NCBI GenBank assembly: GCA_014529385.2
Contig: CM043969.1
Span: 12,608,648-12,672,647, forward strand
Length of the DNA: 64,000 nt
From: Adiantum capillus-veneris
Taxonomy: Eukaryota > Streptophyta > Polypodiopsida > Polypodiales > Pteridaceae
Reading direction: 5' to 3'
How positions within the stretch are numbered: the stretch's first letter is position 1; the number at the start of each line of letters is the position of its first letter. Shown piece after piece: positions 11,820 to 23,059 of this stretch. A model generated the notes under the pieces. It did no database searches. It was given only the letters and a program-made list of their open reading frames with translations, and was not told the origin of the DNA. A program made the position numbers and the translations under genes.

Positions 11820-12200
11820 TTATTTAATCATATTATTTAAACAAGTGTCCTCTTTTCCCTCTTTGAGAGAAAGAGATTAATTATTTATTTAAATGCATAT
11901 AGATTCTCATTGGACCCCTTCAAAGTCTATCCAATAGGATTCGAGCACATCATGAAGGCAAAATGGGGAGGATCTTGACATGTGTCTTTTATGCTTCTTA
12001 AGAGATCATGTTTGAATTGAACACTTCAAGCACCTTAGTCATGTAAGCATGACAAGCACCTCAAGCTTGGGCAAGGTTCCCACAAACACCTTAAGCACCT
12101 TAGCTAGCAAGCATGACAAGGACCTCAAGCTTGGATAGGGTTCCCACCTCAAGGTCAGCCCCAGCTATGATTAGGAGATTTCGGAGGTCATTTGGAGGGC
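10990..12200 (-). repeat. 5' LTR, family A (minus orientation)
   Basis: On the minus strand it ends in ATTTCCATTACA at 10990, directly before the PBS, and aligns with 1-255 plus 3833-4619 and with about 40060-41414. It contains (GA)n at about 11671-11720 and (CT)n at about 11788-11816. The upstream end carries CTTGAGGTGCTTG-like direct repeats at 12020-12150. The start of the LTR (right end) is not resolved; about 12200 is where similarity to the 40-kb copy ends. Confidence 0.7.
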
Positions 12201-12409
12201 CTTCTAAGAAATTCTATTTCTCTCTCTAGAAAATGTTCTTAAAATATACTTGCACTTGTTGTGTACGTTCGAAAGGACAACTGAAGACTCTAAAAAGTGA
12301 ACCTAACTTTTCAAAAATCCTTGAAAATGGTCACTTTTTCATTCAATGCGTGTGTCGTTTTCATGAAGTACACGACGGTCATTCAATATAGCTTTCGTCA
12401 TCATTGAAA
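12201..12409 (-). other. Junction between the gypsy element and family A LTR
   Basis: This segment lies downstream of the integrase stop on the minus strand. It has a purine-rich AGAGAGAGAAATAG near 12215-12235 that could be a polypurine tract. No LTR similar to the region upstream of the polyprotein was found here, so the 3' LTR of the gypsy element seems missing or replaced. Confidence 0.3.
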
Positions 12410-13459
12410 TTATAAAATCAAAAAATTATTACTTGGTAGAAGTCGACTCAAATAGGGCTTCAAGCGATAACCCTTTACCTTCGTAGAGTGCTCTTTCCCA
12501 TTCAAGTCCATAAGTTGATAGTAACTTGAATTGAAATCCTTCTTAACTATGTATGGCCCCTGCCATCTAGTTTCAAATTTGGCATCAAAACAATTATCGA
12601 GTCGATTGTCATACCTTAGCACAACATCTCCTTCATTGATGCCTTTGTCCTTTAGTTTCTTGTCAAGCTTCACCTTCGCCTGCGTAGCTTTCCTCTTGTA
12701 GCACTCGTATGCTGCTTCTCTTTTCCACTCAAGCTCAGCTAAGGTAAGAAGTCGATCCAGCCATACTTCTTGATCATCTTGTGCTGCTCTGCCATGAAGT
12801 CGCATTGTTGGAATGTTGAGCTCAATTGGTTGTAAAGCCTCTTGACCATAGACCAAGTGAAATGGTGTGAACTCCGTGGCTTCCCTATATGTGGTTCGAT
12901 ACGCCCACAAGGCACCATCCAAGAAGTCATCCCACAACTTTGTCTTGTTTTTCACCATCTTTCTAATGATGCCTGCAATGACACCATTAGCTTTTTCTAC
13001 TAGACCATTGGATTGGGAATAGTAGGGTGTACTATGACGATGTAGAATGTGAAGTTCTTCACAGACTTCTGTAAGCAAGCCCTTTCTAAACCCTGGACCA
13101 TTATCAGAAACAATCTCCAAAGGTGTGCCAAATCTACAACAAATGTGAGTGTAAACAAATTTGCTCACTGTCCTCTCATTTACCTTTGCCACACTTTGTG
13201 CTTTTACCCATCCCGTCATGCAGTCTATAGCCACCAAGATATATGATTTCCCATTTTTAGTCCTAGGCAATTGACCCATAGCATCAATGCCCCATTTTTC
13301 AAATGGACCATTTGCAAGGACTAACTGACGTGGACCATGTAGCAGACGCTTGTTTCCATTAATCTGACAATTGTGACAGCTTTTATACCAATGTTGAACA
13401 TCAATGTGCAAGCTTGGCCAAACATATCCGGCAAGCAAAATCTTTTTTGCAGTGAGTTC
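12410..13459 (-). pseudogene. Ty3/gypsy integrase, cut off from Gag-Pol by a TAG stop
   Basis: This is the C-terminal part of the polyprotein, in the same frame as the 1366-codon ORF and separated from it by the single TAG at 13460-13462. The zinc-binding HHCC module spans the stop: its two His lie just before it (HEEACGGHFA) and its two Cys after it (KSCHNCQ). The catalytic core shows GIDAM, SDNGPGF and LVEKANG, giving the D, D and E expected of retroviral-type integrases. A C-terminal basic domain with WQGPYIV follows. About 350 residues lie after the stop, a normal length for a plant gypsy integrase. It would splice element cDNA into chromosomes in the nucleus. As it stands, it could be made only by stop readthrough or from an internal start such as the Met at 13438. 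Confidence 0.88.
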
Positions 13460-16400
13460 CTATGCAAAATGACCACCACACGCTTCCTCATGCAAACCTT
13501 TTAGAATGGCTGGGATTTCCTCATTAGTTGGTACTCTTCTACACACTTGATCCTTCCCTCTTTGGTAGAGGGATCCTTCTATGAAGAGATACGTGCTTGC
13601 CTTCTTCATGAGTCTCCTCTTTTGAGCCTTCGTGAAGTCTTGTGGAAACTCACCCTCCAAAATATAGCTAATAATGGGAGTCAGTGACTCCAATCCCTCG
13701 TATCTCGGTTGCTTGACAGTTGCTGCCACCATGATGACCTGCACTTCTTTCTCAACACATGTAACTGCTTGTTGTGCAAGTAAATCAACATCTTCATTTT
13801 GTTTCCTAGGAATATGATATAGTTGCACTTCTTCAAACTGATTAAACATCCTACGAATGGCATGAACTTTTTTCCTTAAGCTTTCATTCTTGCATGCCCA
13901 AATGACTAAAATTTTATTCACGATGAGAAGTGCATCCCCTTTTACCATGAGATGTTGTATACCTTGGCCAATGCATATCTTTAAACCATGAAGTAGTGTG
14001 TCATATTCTGCTTCATTGTTGCTAGTTGAACCTGGTAGATTGACCTTATCTTTCATGACCACCTCCCCACTTGGGTTCCCTCCCCCTGCTTTTCTTGTGG
14101 CTCGTCGAAAAGCTCCATCAAAGAACAAGGTAAAAGCATTAGGAATACTTTTAAGTGGTGGCAATGGTAGGGTCTTTACTTCAAGCACCTTCATCTCCTT
14201 CTCATGTACCCTATAAATAAGGATCCCTGCCAATTGTGCACGCACACTATCTTCTACCTTGAAAGAGTATTGGAACTCTTGCAATTCCATAATCCACTTT
14301 GAGATCCTGGTGCTAAGATTCATTTGAGATGACACCCAAGGAAATAAATTTTCTGCAGTGAGAATTACAAAAGGTTTTGGTAGCAAGTAGGATCTAAACT
14401 TTCTCACTGCAAACATGAGAGAAAGCATCATGAGTTCTGCCTCCATGTAGCCTCTCTCTAAAGCATTCATGACCCTACTAGCAAAGTAGATGGGTCGCAT
14501 CCTGGTACTGTGGGGATCTTGTTGTAATAAAACTGCACCAATCGTTTCCTTTCCAACACTAGAGCTAACAAAGAATGTGTACTCCCAACAAGGAGGCATG
14601 AGTGTTGGTAGCTCTGAAAAAATGACTTTAATATTACAAAAATACTCTTCAAGATCATCAGACCATGCAAATTCTACTTGTTGTGTCAACTTTTGCAAAT
14701 GGTGAAGTAACTCCGAGGCTAAGTGAATGAAGCGTGACATATACTTCTCCTTTTGAATGAATGAGATGACCTCTTTGAGATTCTTGGGTGATGGGATCTC
14801 AATAAGAGCCTTTGCCTTTGAAGGATCCACCTCAATGCCTTTATAGGAAACCTTGTGACCAAGCAAGATCACTTCATCCTCTCCTACGTGACACTTGTCG
14901 GGGTTGAGTTGACCTCCCATGTCATAGAGCTTCTTTAAACCTTCTTCTACCCTTTGTAGATGCAATGATTTTGAGCTATAAATGCAAAAATCATCAATAA
15001 AAACCCTAATGGACTTTCCAAAGAATGCTTGAAACACCATGTTCATGAAGCGTTGGAAAGGTGTAGGAGCATTTGTCAGTCCAAATGGCATGACTCTAAA
15101 AGCATAACAACCCCAAGGAGTGATGAAGGTTGTTTTCAACTGATCTTCCAATGCGATACCTATTTGAAAGTAACCTGAGTAGCCATCACACACAGTGTAC
15201 TTCTCATGACCACCTGCCTCATTTAGTATCTCATCTTGAAATGGGAGGAAAAAGTGATCTCTTTTTGTTGCCTCATTGAGTAGACGGTAATCCACACACA
15301 CCCTCCACTTGCCATTTTTCTTAGGAGTGACAACAACGGGAGAGACCCACTCTGAATTCTCCACTAGATAAATGAATCTTGCTGCTAGAAGCTTTCTTAC
15401 CTCCTTGAGCAAAGCTTGCTCCTTGATGACTCCTAGCCTTCGTAGCTTTTGAGCCTTAGGTGTGGCCTCTTGCTGCAACTCAATTTTGTGTTGAACAGCA
15501 TCTACTCCACGCACATCGGTGTAGTCTTTAGCGAAAAGCCTAGGAAATTTCCTTAACACACCTTTGAGCTCCTCTCTTTCATCCTTTGTAAGTGTTGTAG
15601 ATAACATACCTTCTAGCATTGTTTCATCTTCCACTTTTTGGTTTTCTTGGGAACCTACCTCTTCCAAACCTGGGCAGGAGGTCTCTTGGTTGTTTGGCTT
15701 AAACCTTACCCCCATGACTTCGATGGAAGACTCCTCTTCAGTAATGCTACCGCTATTTTCTCCTTCTGAAGTGCTATCGGTCCAGCCTTCCTCCGTCTCA
15801 CTTTGAGATGATTCTTCATGGAGCTCCTCTTGGTGTTGCTCCTTCATGTCAAAGACAACCTTCTTATGATTTTCATTCATGCAAATTAGCTTTCCACTCT
15901 CCCAATCTTGCAAAGCTCGCATTTTCATTAGCCATGGTCTCCCTAGGATAAATGGGTAACCATTTCCTTTGGTAGACATGACATAGAAATCCACTGCCTT
16001 CTTAATGCCAAAGGCCTCCACAGAGACATTTTTACAAATGCCTACACACCTAGCTTTGCTATTGTTTGCCATCTTGACTTTAATTTCAGGTGTCTCATGG
16101 ATGTGCATGCCTAGTTTTTGCATGAGTCCCTCTGTCATGATGCAAATCTGTGCACCCCCATCCACTAGACCTTTCCTAACCAATCTTCCTTTGATGTAAC
16201 AATCTAGCACAGGTGTAATATCCTCATTCATTTCAGCATGTGCAATTTTTACAACAGGCACACTCTCTTTTACCTTTCTCCTAGTGCTAACTGCCTTTGT
16301 TAAATCCCTCCTAACTTGTGGGCATAATGCAAGAAACTGAGGCCATGAGATATCAGGACCCTTACCTCTCATGTCTTCCAAAAGGTTGTATGGAGCCATA

Positions 16401-17560
16401 CCATGTCCAAGAGGGAAGTCTTGGAGATTGATACGACGTCGAGTCCTCTTAGCTTCCTTCGTCTCCTTTGCCTTCTTTTCTCGTCCATGGTCACTTTGTG
16501 ATGTGACACCTTCTTTCTCTTTACCTTTTCCTCGGCCACGCTTAATGCCATTTGCTTCCATGTCAACCTCGTTTGAGTTTGTCACCTCTACTACATGCAC
16601 ATTTGGGTCTGGAAAAGGTGGAACTCCTTCCACTCCTTGTGGAGGTGGTCTTGCTCCATTTGGCCTTTGTAGAAGCCGTGGTTGCTGACTAGTTCCTTCT
16701 CCTGCATTCATCACTGGGTAATTCAAGTTAGGTCTCCCTGGCTCCCCATGGGGCCAGGGACAATTATACATCCCATGTCCAGACTCACCACAATTCCAAC
16801 ATTGCAAGACTCTCCTAGGTCGTGAATCTCGCTCTTCAGACTTCTTTGCTTGTCTCTTTGGACCTACAACTTGTGCAAGGTGAATTGACAAGCTGCTTAA
16901 AGATTCATTTAACTTCTCAATCTCTTCCGCCGTTACCTCAGGAAGCTCCCTAGATGTTGATGCTTGTGACTTACCTTTGGGTCTAAGACCTTCTATTGGA
17001 ACCTCCCCCCTTAAGCACTTGAGTTTCCTATATTTCTCAGCAGCCCTAGTTTCAGTTGCTTCAAAGGTAGCAGGTGCACCGGCCTCAAATTTTATCTTAA
17101 GGTCAGGAAAGAGTCCGGCTATGAACCTCTCCTTCTTTAGGAACTCTGCACCATCACCAGGGTTAGCAACATTTCTCACCCATACAGCCCAAAGACGTAG
17201 AAACTCTTGCTTGTACAAGTAGTAGTCATCTAAGTCTTTTTGCTTATGAGAAACAATGTCTTGCCATAGTTTTTGAGTGTTTTGGGGATCAAAGAAGTAT
17301 CTCTTGAAATGATTCACAACTTCCGTGTAATTCCCTTTAACTTCCTCAGGCAACGAGTCAAACCAAGTGCTAGCATCTTTCCTAAGGACCACTTCAAACA
17401 TCTCTCCGCGTTCTTGATCAATTACTATCCTCTTGATACAACAAGACATCTTGAAATTTGCCAAAAATAATTCTGCATCCTCTCCAGGCTCTCCAAAGAA
17501 AAGAGGATATCCAGACATTTGGCGTTGGCTCTCCATTGGATTGATTCCAAAATGACGCAC
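13460..17560 (-). CDS. Ty3/gypsy Gag-Pol polyprotein: gag, protease, RT, RNase H
   Basis: This 1366-residue ORF encodes the replication proteins of an LTR retrotransposon. In order: a gag domain (about 15-190, GYPLFFGEPGEDAELFLANF); a CCHC zinc knuckle (about 252-265, CWNCGESGHGMYNC); a protease core (about 463, LVDGGAQICIMT, with D-G-G where D-S/T-G is usual); a reverse transcriptase (about 700-890, VCVDYR, PFGLTNAP and the catalytic FIDD near 853); and RNase H (about 1165-1290, FFDGAF, NNEAEYD and GDALLIV supplying D, E, D). The RT-RNase H-integrase order is diagnostic of Ty3/gypsy. The ORF ends at TAG 13460-13462, inside the integrase zinc finger; otherwise the frame is open throughout, so the insertion is young or recently active. 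The first Met at 17560 is taken as start, about 1.4 kb downstream of a TATA-like site on the same strand. Confidence 0.93.
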   Translation of the reverse strand: MRHFGINPMESQRQMSGYPLFFGEPGEDAELFLANFKMSCCIKRIVIDQERGEMFEVVLRKDASTWFDSLPEEVKGNYTEVVNHFKRYFFDPQNTQKLWQDIVSHKQKDLDDYYLYKQEFLRLWAVWVRNVANPGDGAEFLKKERFIAGLFPDLKIKFEAGAPATFEATETRAAEKYRKLKCLRGEVPIEGLRPKGKSQASTSRELPEVTAEEIEKLNESLSSLSIHLAQVVGPKRQAKKSEERDSRPRRVLQCWNCGESGHGMYNCPWPHGEPGRPNLNYPVMNAGEGTSQQPRLLQRPNGARPPPQGVEGVPPFPDPNVHVVEVTNSNEVDMEANGIKRGRGKGKEKEGVTSQSDHGREKKAKETKEAKRTRRRINLQDFPLGHGMAPYNLLEDMRGKGPDISWPQFLALCPQVRRDLTKAVSTRRKVKESVPVVKIAHAEMNEDITPVLDCYIKGRLVRKGLVDGGAQICIMTEGLMQKLGMHIHETPEIKVKMANNSKARCVGICKNVSVEAFGIKKAVDFYVMSTKGNGYPFILGRPWLMKMRALQDWESGKLICMNENHKKVVFDMKEQHQEELHEESSQSETEEGWTDSTSEGENSGSITEEESSIEVMGVRFKPNNQETSCPGLEEVGSQENQKVEDETMLEGMLSTTLTKDEREELKGVLRKFPRLFAKDYTDVRGVDAVQHKIELQQEATPKAQKLRRLGVIKEQALLKEVRKLLAARFIYLVENSEWVSPVVVTPKKNGKWRVCVDYRLLNEATKRDHFFLPFQDEILNEAGGHEKYTVCDGYSGYFQIGIALEDQLKTTFITPWGCYAFRVMPFGLTNAPTPFQRFMNMVFQAFFGKSIRVFIDDFCIYSSKSLHLQRVEEGLKKLYDMGGQLNPDKCHVGEDEVILLGHKVSYKGIEVDPSKAKALIEIPSPKNLKEVISFIQKEKYMSRFIHLASELLHHLQKLTQQVEFAWSDDLEEYFCNIKVIFSELPTLMPPCWEYTFFVSSSVGKETIGAVLLQQDPHSTRMRPIYFASRVMNALERGYMEAELMMLSLMFAVRKFRSYLLPKPFVILTAENLFPWVSSQMNLSTRISKWIMELQEFQYSFKVEDSVRAQLAGILIYRVHEKEMKVLEVKTLPLPPLKSIPNAFTLFFDGAFRRATRKAGGGNPSGEVVMKDKVNLPGSTSNNEAEYDTLLHGLKICIGQGIQHLMVKGDALLIVNKILVIWACKNESLRKKVHAIRRMFNQFEEVQLYHIPRKQNEDVDLLAQQAVTCVEKEVQVIMVAATVKQPRYEGLESLTPIISYILEGEFPQDFTKAQKRRLMKKASTYLFIEGSLYQRGKDQVCRRVPTNEEIPAILKGLHEEACGGHFA

Positions 17561-18959
17561 ATTTTTTTTTTCAATAATATTTTCTAAATTGCAATCTATT
17601 CTACAACAAAATAAAAATATTCACATCAAATGACCTATGATAATCAATTAGAGGTAGGATGACAGGGTTTGGTGATGCGATAATTTCTCCTACTCTTTGG
17701 GCACCAAACATGAACACCATACGTTGTTGAAAATGGATTTTTCTACTAATTGCAATGTTTATTCTAATGTGTGGAGTAAAATGAAAGGGGAAAACCTCTA
17801 TTCTTGGGCCATTATCCACTGTCTATACATGAACTAATGCTTTAAAAAATATATATATATAGACGTCCAAACTAAGGTCGTACCTAATGAGAGGCAAAAT
17901 AAAAGGATTTACTGAAGCGTTTATCTCGGTCAACCTAAGAGGACCTAAAATTCTACGAATTACTCGCTGAAATTACAACTTAGTACTAACAATTATGTGT
18001 ACATTTTGCCTTGCAATGGGAATGAAGGGATCATACAAATTCTCATGATTCATGCAAGCTACTTGATTATGCTAAAGGTTGAGCCTACACAAAACATACA
18101 CAAACCCACCTCCAAGGGGGCACCAATTTAAGGCGGTCCGGGGCGGGCAACAAGAAGAGTGGCCTCTAAACACCCTTCGAGGCTCCCGTGCTGCTCAATT
18201 GGGGCTGGGGCAAGCACAATCAGAGACAACAACAACCCACAGCCACAAACCAAACAAGAAAAGGGGCACCACCTAGTTGTAGATGCGAACTAGGACGCAC
18301 GTGACATCTCCTTGTACTCAAACGCACAAAGAGAGGGGAATGCAAGATAGCCACACACACCAGACACAAACATTCACCACGCTAGAGAGAGGTAAAGATC
18401 ACAAATCAACTTGAGCAACTCAGTCTTAGCCTTAAAGACTAGATGCACACAAAGCTTGATGAGAAATAGAGAGACAACACAAAACTTGACCTTGTTGCCA
18501 ATACACAAATTGTCTTAGGTTCACGGGAGCCCTCTCACCGAGCACCCTCTTACAATTGAAAGTTTTGGCAAACAATTCAACAAGCCCTCAAACCACCAAG
18601 CATGAAATGGCACAACAAACTTCAAGGACAATATACCTTCAACCACCTGATGAGCCAACTTATCAAGTCAATTTGGAGAGAAGAGTCGTAGTTGCAACAT
18701 ACAATTGCACCCAAAACTATGAATCTTATTTATGGACAAGAGTAGGCTACAAGTGTGATTGCAGAGTATAGTATCACTCCACTCCTCTAGATGGTATAAC
18801 TAACTTCAAGCTTCTCCATGCACCTATGTGTAGTGATGGAATAGAGCACTCACAATGCACACACTCTACACAACTAGGCTTGAAGAGTGGTGTGTTATGT
18901 GTTGAGAATGGTGTGGTGTAGTGTGATCATGAGATGATTTACAAGGGAGAGAAGGGCTC
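17561..18959 (-). mobile_element. 5' LTR/leader of the gypsy element
   Basis: This is non-coding sequence upstream of the polyprotein on the minus strand. A promoter-like segment near 18960 followed by 1.4 kb without a long ORF fits U3-R-U5 plus leader. The minus strand reads TTGGTGCCCCC near 18115-18130, which could be a primer binding site, but I cannot assign the tRNA. LTR ends and a matching 3' LTR were not found. Confidence 0.4.
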
Positions 18960-18968
18960 TATTTATAG
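18960..18968 (-). promoter_or_regulatory. TATA box of the gypsy element
   Basis: The minus strand reads CCTATAAATAG. It is the only strong TATA match upstream of the polyprotein on that strand and is placed as expected for an LTR promoter. Confidence 0.45.
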
Positions 18969-20721
18969 GTTTTAGAAACCCCGATTAGGATTAGGCCTAA
19001 TCAAGCTTATTTGAAGGAATAAAAGATTATGCATATTTTTATTTTTATTTTAATGAGGGTGGGTCTCTCTTGTCCTTTGAGTCACATGGATGTGGGCTCA
19101 AGGGAAGAGAATTATTGAGGATGATAGGAGAGAGGATTGAGTAAATAATTTGGGAGTGCCTACTCTAGTAGAGGGTACATTTTACAATAAGGTTAGTGGT
19201 TAGTAGTTAGTAATTATCACTAAATTTTTTTTACAAAATCATTCACCAAATGGTGAGATATATGATGAGAAAAGTTAGAGAAGGGATGAGCTTGTAAAGA
19301 GAGGTTGAAGCTTTGGAGAAGTTGACATTCACCTCTTTACATCACCGGAAGAAGAAGCAGACAGCATGGCGAAGCAGCGCGTGTCGATGAAGCTATGTTA
19401 TTTCAAACCTTGGAAAATTCATGATAAAAGCCTTCATTTGCAGAGGTTATCCTTGGATTTTTGTTGATTTTTTGAAGTTCTTTACAAAGCTGAAGAGAGT
19501 ATGGTAATATGGACATATATGTAGAGAGAAAGGGGGACACATAGGGTGTAGAAATGGAGGATCAAGGCTATGGAGGTGTGAGAGATGTGGCAATGGTGAA
19601 GAGGGTGAATTAGGACATGGGAGGTGCAGGTTTAGGAGTGGGAAGGAGAGGGAGGAGTGTGTATGAAAGAGGAAAATGATAAAGTGGAAGAGGGAGTGTG
19701 GTTGCATAGCATGGGCAAACTGGGGTCCGCCAATAAAATCATAGCTCACAGCTCGTAGCTCAAAAAAATATGAAACACATTGAGGTAAAATTTCAGCTCA
19801 CGAGCTACAACTTTTCTTTGTATCACCTTTTCAAATTCGCAGAGCATGTGATCTTTAAAAATTCAGCAAAACCGACTGTTTTCTCCACTGCACAAAGTCC
19901 TTGTGAGGTCCTTCTTTGGATGATTCTTTTGAATACCTCCAAGAGTGAGCTCCCCATGGTTGATGCATGCATGCCACATATCCTTGACCTTATTTGGTAG
20001 GTCTATAATTGAAGATATTATTGAGATCTTGATATAAGTGAATAGTACAACTAAGAAAATCAAATATTGAGGGGTCTAAAAAAATATGTACATGTCAAAT
20101 ATAAATAATATAGGTGGAAAAAATATAAAGGGGTCAAGATAAATCTCTCTCATTATAAGTCTATCATAAAAAGATGAATATTTTTGGTGGTCTAATTTGT
20201 GAGAGTAATAGTGAATAGATGTAGGAAGGGAAAAATGACAATAGTGAAAAAATATACACATAAATAAACTAGTTTTTTTGTATTTTTGTTGGGATGGAGT
20301 TACACAAAAAATAAGAGAGGCTTGCATGAAATTATTTTTATATGGAATAAAGAGTATGCAAAATGGTAAGAAAAAATATGGTAATGGTGAGTCAATGTAC
20401 ATAGCATAAATAACATAGGTAGAAATATTTAAATAAATACCAAAATAATTATAAAAAATCATTTTATTTAGGCCCTATATACAATAAAATATTTACACAC
20501 AAATGGGCCATAATATACTTTTTATTTTTTTTATTTTTTTTTGGCTCAACTAGCCCAGTGACTAGCTAATTAAGGGTTTTTAAGAAGATATGGGAAAAGT
20601 CCCCTAACTCACACACACCTATATACAGTGAAATGGTAGGGATAGCCACAGTGTTTGGATGATTTTGGTAGGGTGGGTTAACTCACTATGGCAATTACGG
20701 AGAGCCGAAAAACGGCTATCA
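18969..20721. other. AT-rich stretch without a supported gene
   Basis: The part nearest 18969 may be U3 of the gypsy LTR. From about 20040 the sequence is very AT-rich. Minus-strand ORFs at 19447-19749 and 20076-20462 are low-complexity or AT-driven and have no motif. Confidence 0.35.
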
Positions 20722-20848
20722 CCGTGTTGAGATAGATCCATAAGCACATGTCTTTATCATAACCCTTGTTTCCGTTTATTCTCCCACATTGAATGATAAG
20801 TTTAATATAAGAAAATCATTTGGGTTGGTTAGATATTAGATTTTATCA
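20722..20848 (-). repeat. Dispersed repeat, inverted partner at 39800-39926
   Basis: The reverse complement matches 39800-39926 almost throughout. It begins TGATAAAATCTAATATC and ends CTCAACACGG. Both copies lose similarity at the same two points, so they are copies of one unit, perhaps an element end or short LTR piece. It lies just beyond the 3' end of the hAT relic. Confidence 0.7.
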
Positions 20849-20949
20849 CATCTGAACACTTTGGAACAATGTCTTTTGGATTCTATTCCTTTTCATCATC
20901 GAACGTGAGCTCATTTGCAATTGCTTTGTGTGTTTGAAAGTGTCCAAAG

Positions 20950-22915
20950 CTTTCTTCAGTAGCACATGTGGCTAACTTTGCTGGCTTATGCATTAGTCGC
21001 ATGTTACAAAATACAAACACTGAGTGCGCAACTCGTTTTGGACTTAATCAATTTTGTTTTTTAGTATGCACAAAAGCAAATGAAGACCAATTTCTTTCAC
21101 AGCTACCACCACTTGAGGTGGCAACAGAAAATACTCTTATAGCTATATGTTGAAGTTTCACTTTTTCTCCACCATACTCCTTCCACAACTGGTGCGCTCA
21201 TTGTCTTGATATCATCTATATGCCAAGGATCCCCAAACATTCCTTCTCTGCTAGTATAGGCCGTCTTCTATGTGTATGCCACCGGTCCATCCACATTGCC
21301 TAATAGTTGGGTACATATTGTCTTGAAATCATTGATCACTTGATTATTTGAAGATTGATCGTGCTTTTGGAACTTGGGATCTAAGACAAACCTTGCTTCA
21401 TGTAAAGGAATATACAGCTTCTCCCATCATCTTTTAACAAACAACATCATCGTGGCTTTCTTCTTTCCTACATAAGATGTATAGTCTTTGAACTTATGAG
21501 AGGTTTCATGCATGTACTTGTACACCCGTCCAAATATAGAGGCTTATTTGTACACTAATCATATCAGGTGAGTCAAGGGCTCTTTGACACTAACAATATT
21601 ATCTATATTTCTCCAAACAACATGAGAGTTTACAAGCTGGTAGCATTTGGATGCAGTAAATTCATACTTGGGATATTTATTAAGCCAGATGTCCGATCTT
21701 CTATCTGCCACTTTTTCAACAAGGGCTACTTTAACCTACTGCAATGTAGAGAGAATATAATACGCTATCACAAAACGGGTCACACAAGAAAACAGTTTTT
21801 TTTGTTAGGGACTTTGTTCTAAACATAGCGTAATAAAATTAATTCTCTCTTCTAAACTTCACCAAGTGGTTTGCATTTAGAAGAGTTAGCTTAATAGAAG
21901 GAACTTTTCCAAAGTCCTTCAAGAGCAGATTCAAAGTGTGGGCAACACATGGATCCCATGTAATCTCTAGATACTTTTCTTGAATTGCTTTTCTAGCTGC
22001 TTTTTAGTTAGATGCATTATCTGTGACAATGACTGTCACATTTTTAGGCCATCCTGCTCTTCTGATCAAACACTCATATACATCAGGAAGATATCCGCTA
22101 GTTTTCTCTTTCAAGGATGTGTCGATAAATTCAAGAAAGATGGATCCTCTTGGACAAATCAGCATCACATTAATCGATGGTTTCTTCTTACAATTTTTCC
22201 AACCATCTAGAGAAATTTTGCATCCATATTGTGGCATATAATCAAGAGTTGTGCGCTTTAAAATATTCTCTATTGTAGCTTTCACTTTATCTAAATATTC
22301 TATACGCACCGTATTATAATTAGGTACCACAAAACCCTTCTTCGCTATGCTCATTAAAGAATATTTGAAGATAGGATTTCAAATGACGTTAAAAGGAATT
22401 TTACATGCAACAAATGCTTTTGTCCACTTAAGATGGAGTTCAAGCAGCCATTGTTTATCAAATGTCTGATGCAAAGTAGAACCACTTGGTGCATGTTCTC
22501 CTCCAGTCCATGCTTCACTTCGATTTATGTTAGCAAAGCTTGCGGTGGGATTAGAGCTGCAAGCCCCAACAAACGATGAATGGCACCCTCCTTGATTATA
22601 AGCATGGGTCGAGGGAGGGTTTTGATCATTCTCGAGTGTCATCTCCACGTCCCTAGCCATAGATGGAGACATCATGTTGAAACCACCCTTTTCTTTACCC
22701 TCGAGATGTACTCTCTTTGCCCTAAGCGCCCACTCAAGAGATTTTTCTTCAATACCTCTAGGGGGGGTTTTGCAAGCTGCCACGTTTCCAGGAATTAGTG
22801 TGCATTTTTGCTAAAATGTTGGCCGTAGGTCTTACACCTCAAGTTTGATGTAGTCTTTCCACTGACCAATTCCTCTACGTAGCTCCACTCACATCCTTTC
22901 ACCATCTTCTTAAGA
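20950..22915 (-). pseudogene. hAT-family transposase relic (BED, DUF659, hATC)
   Basis: The domain order of plant hAT transposases can be followed on the minus strand through stops and shifts. A BED-type zinc finger remnant (22800-22915, CEWSYVEELV then NLRCKTYGQHF) comes first. Next is a linker ending KWTKAFVACKIPFNV, an in-frame TGA near 22380, and a DUF659 block (22004-22354) with SLDGWKNCKKKPSINVMLIC and VIVTDNASN. A TAA follows, then DPCVAHTLNLLLKDFGKVPS of the catalytic region. The C-terminal dimerisation block lies at about 20975-21170: VATSSGGSCERNWSSFAFVH, followed by another stop. An active protein would cut and paste the element; this copy cannot. The upstream repeat array at 23060-23690 probably belongs to it. 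Confidence 0.85.
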
Positions 22916-23059
22916 TCTGCAAACTCAAACAAAAATGTTTACTAAATACACATCTAAAATTGAACTCTCATACCATTTACATTACTATGTTCGCTATCAT
23001 TTTTAAAAAAACATATATATTTTCAACCTCTTTAAATTCTAAATACCAAAAATAAACAA

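Noticed and set aside
10990-12200. Taking this LTR as the 3' LTR of the 12.4-17.6-kb gypsy element
   Set aside because: It is followed by its own PBS and a different gag, and its sequence does not resemble the promoter region at 18.96 kb.
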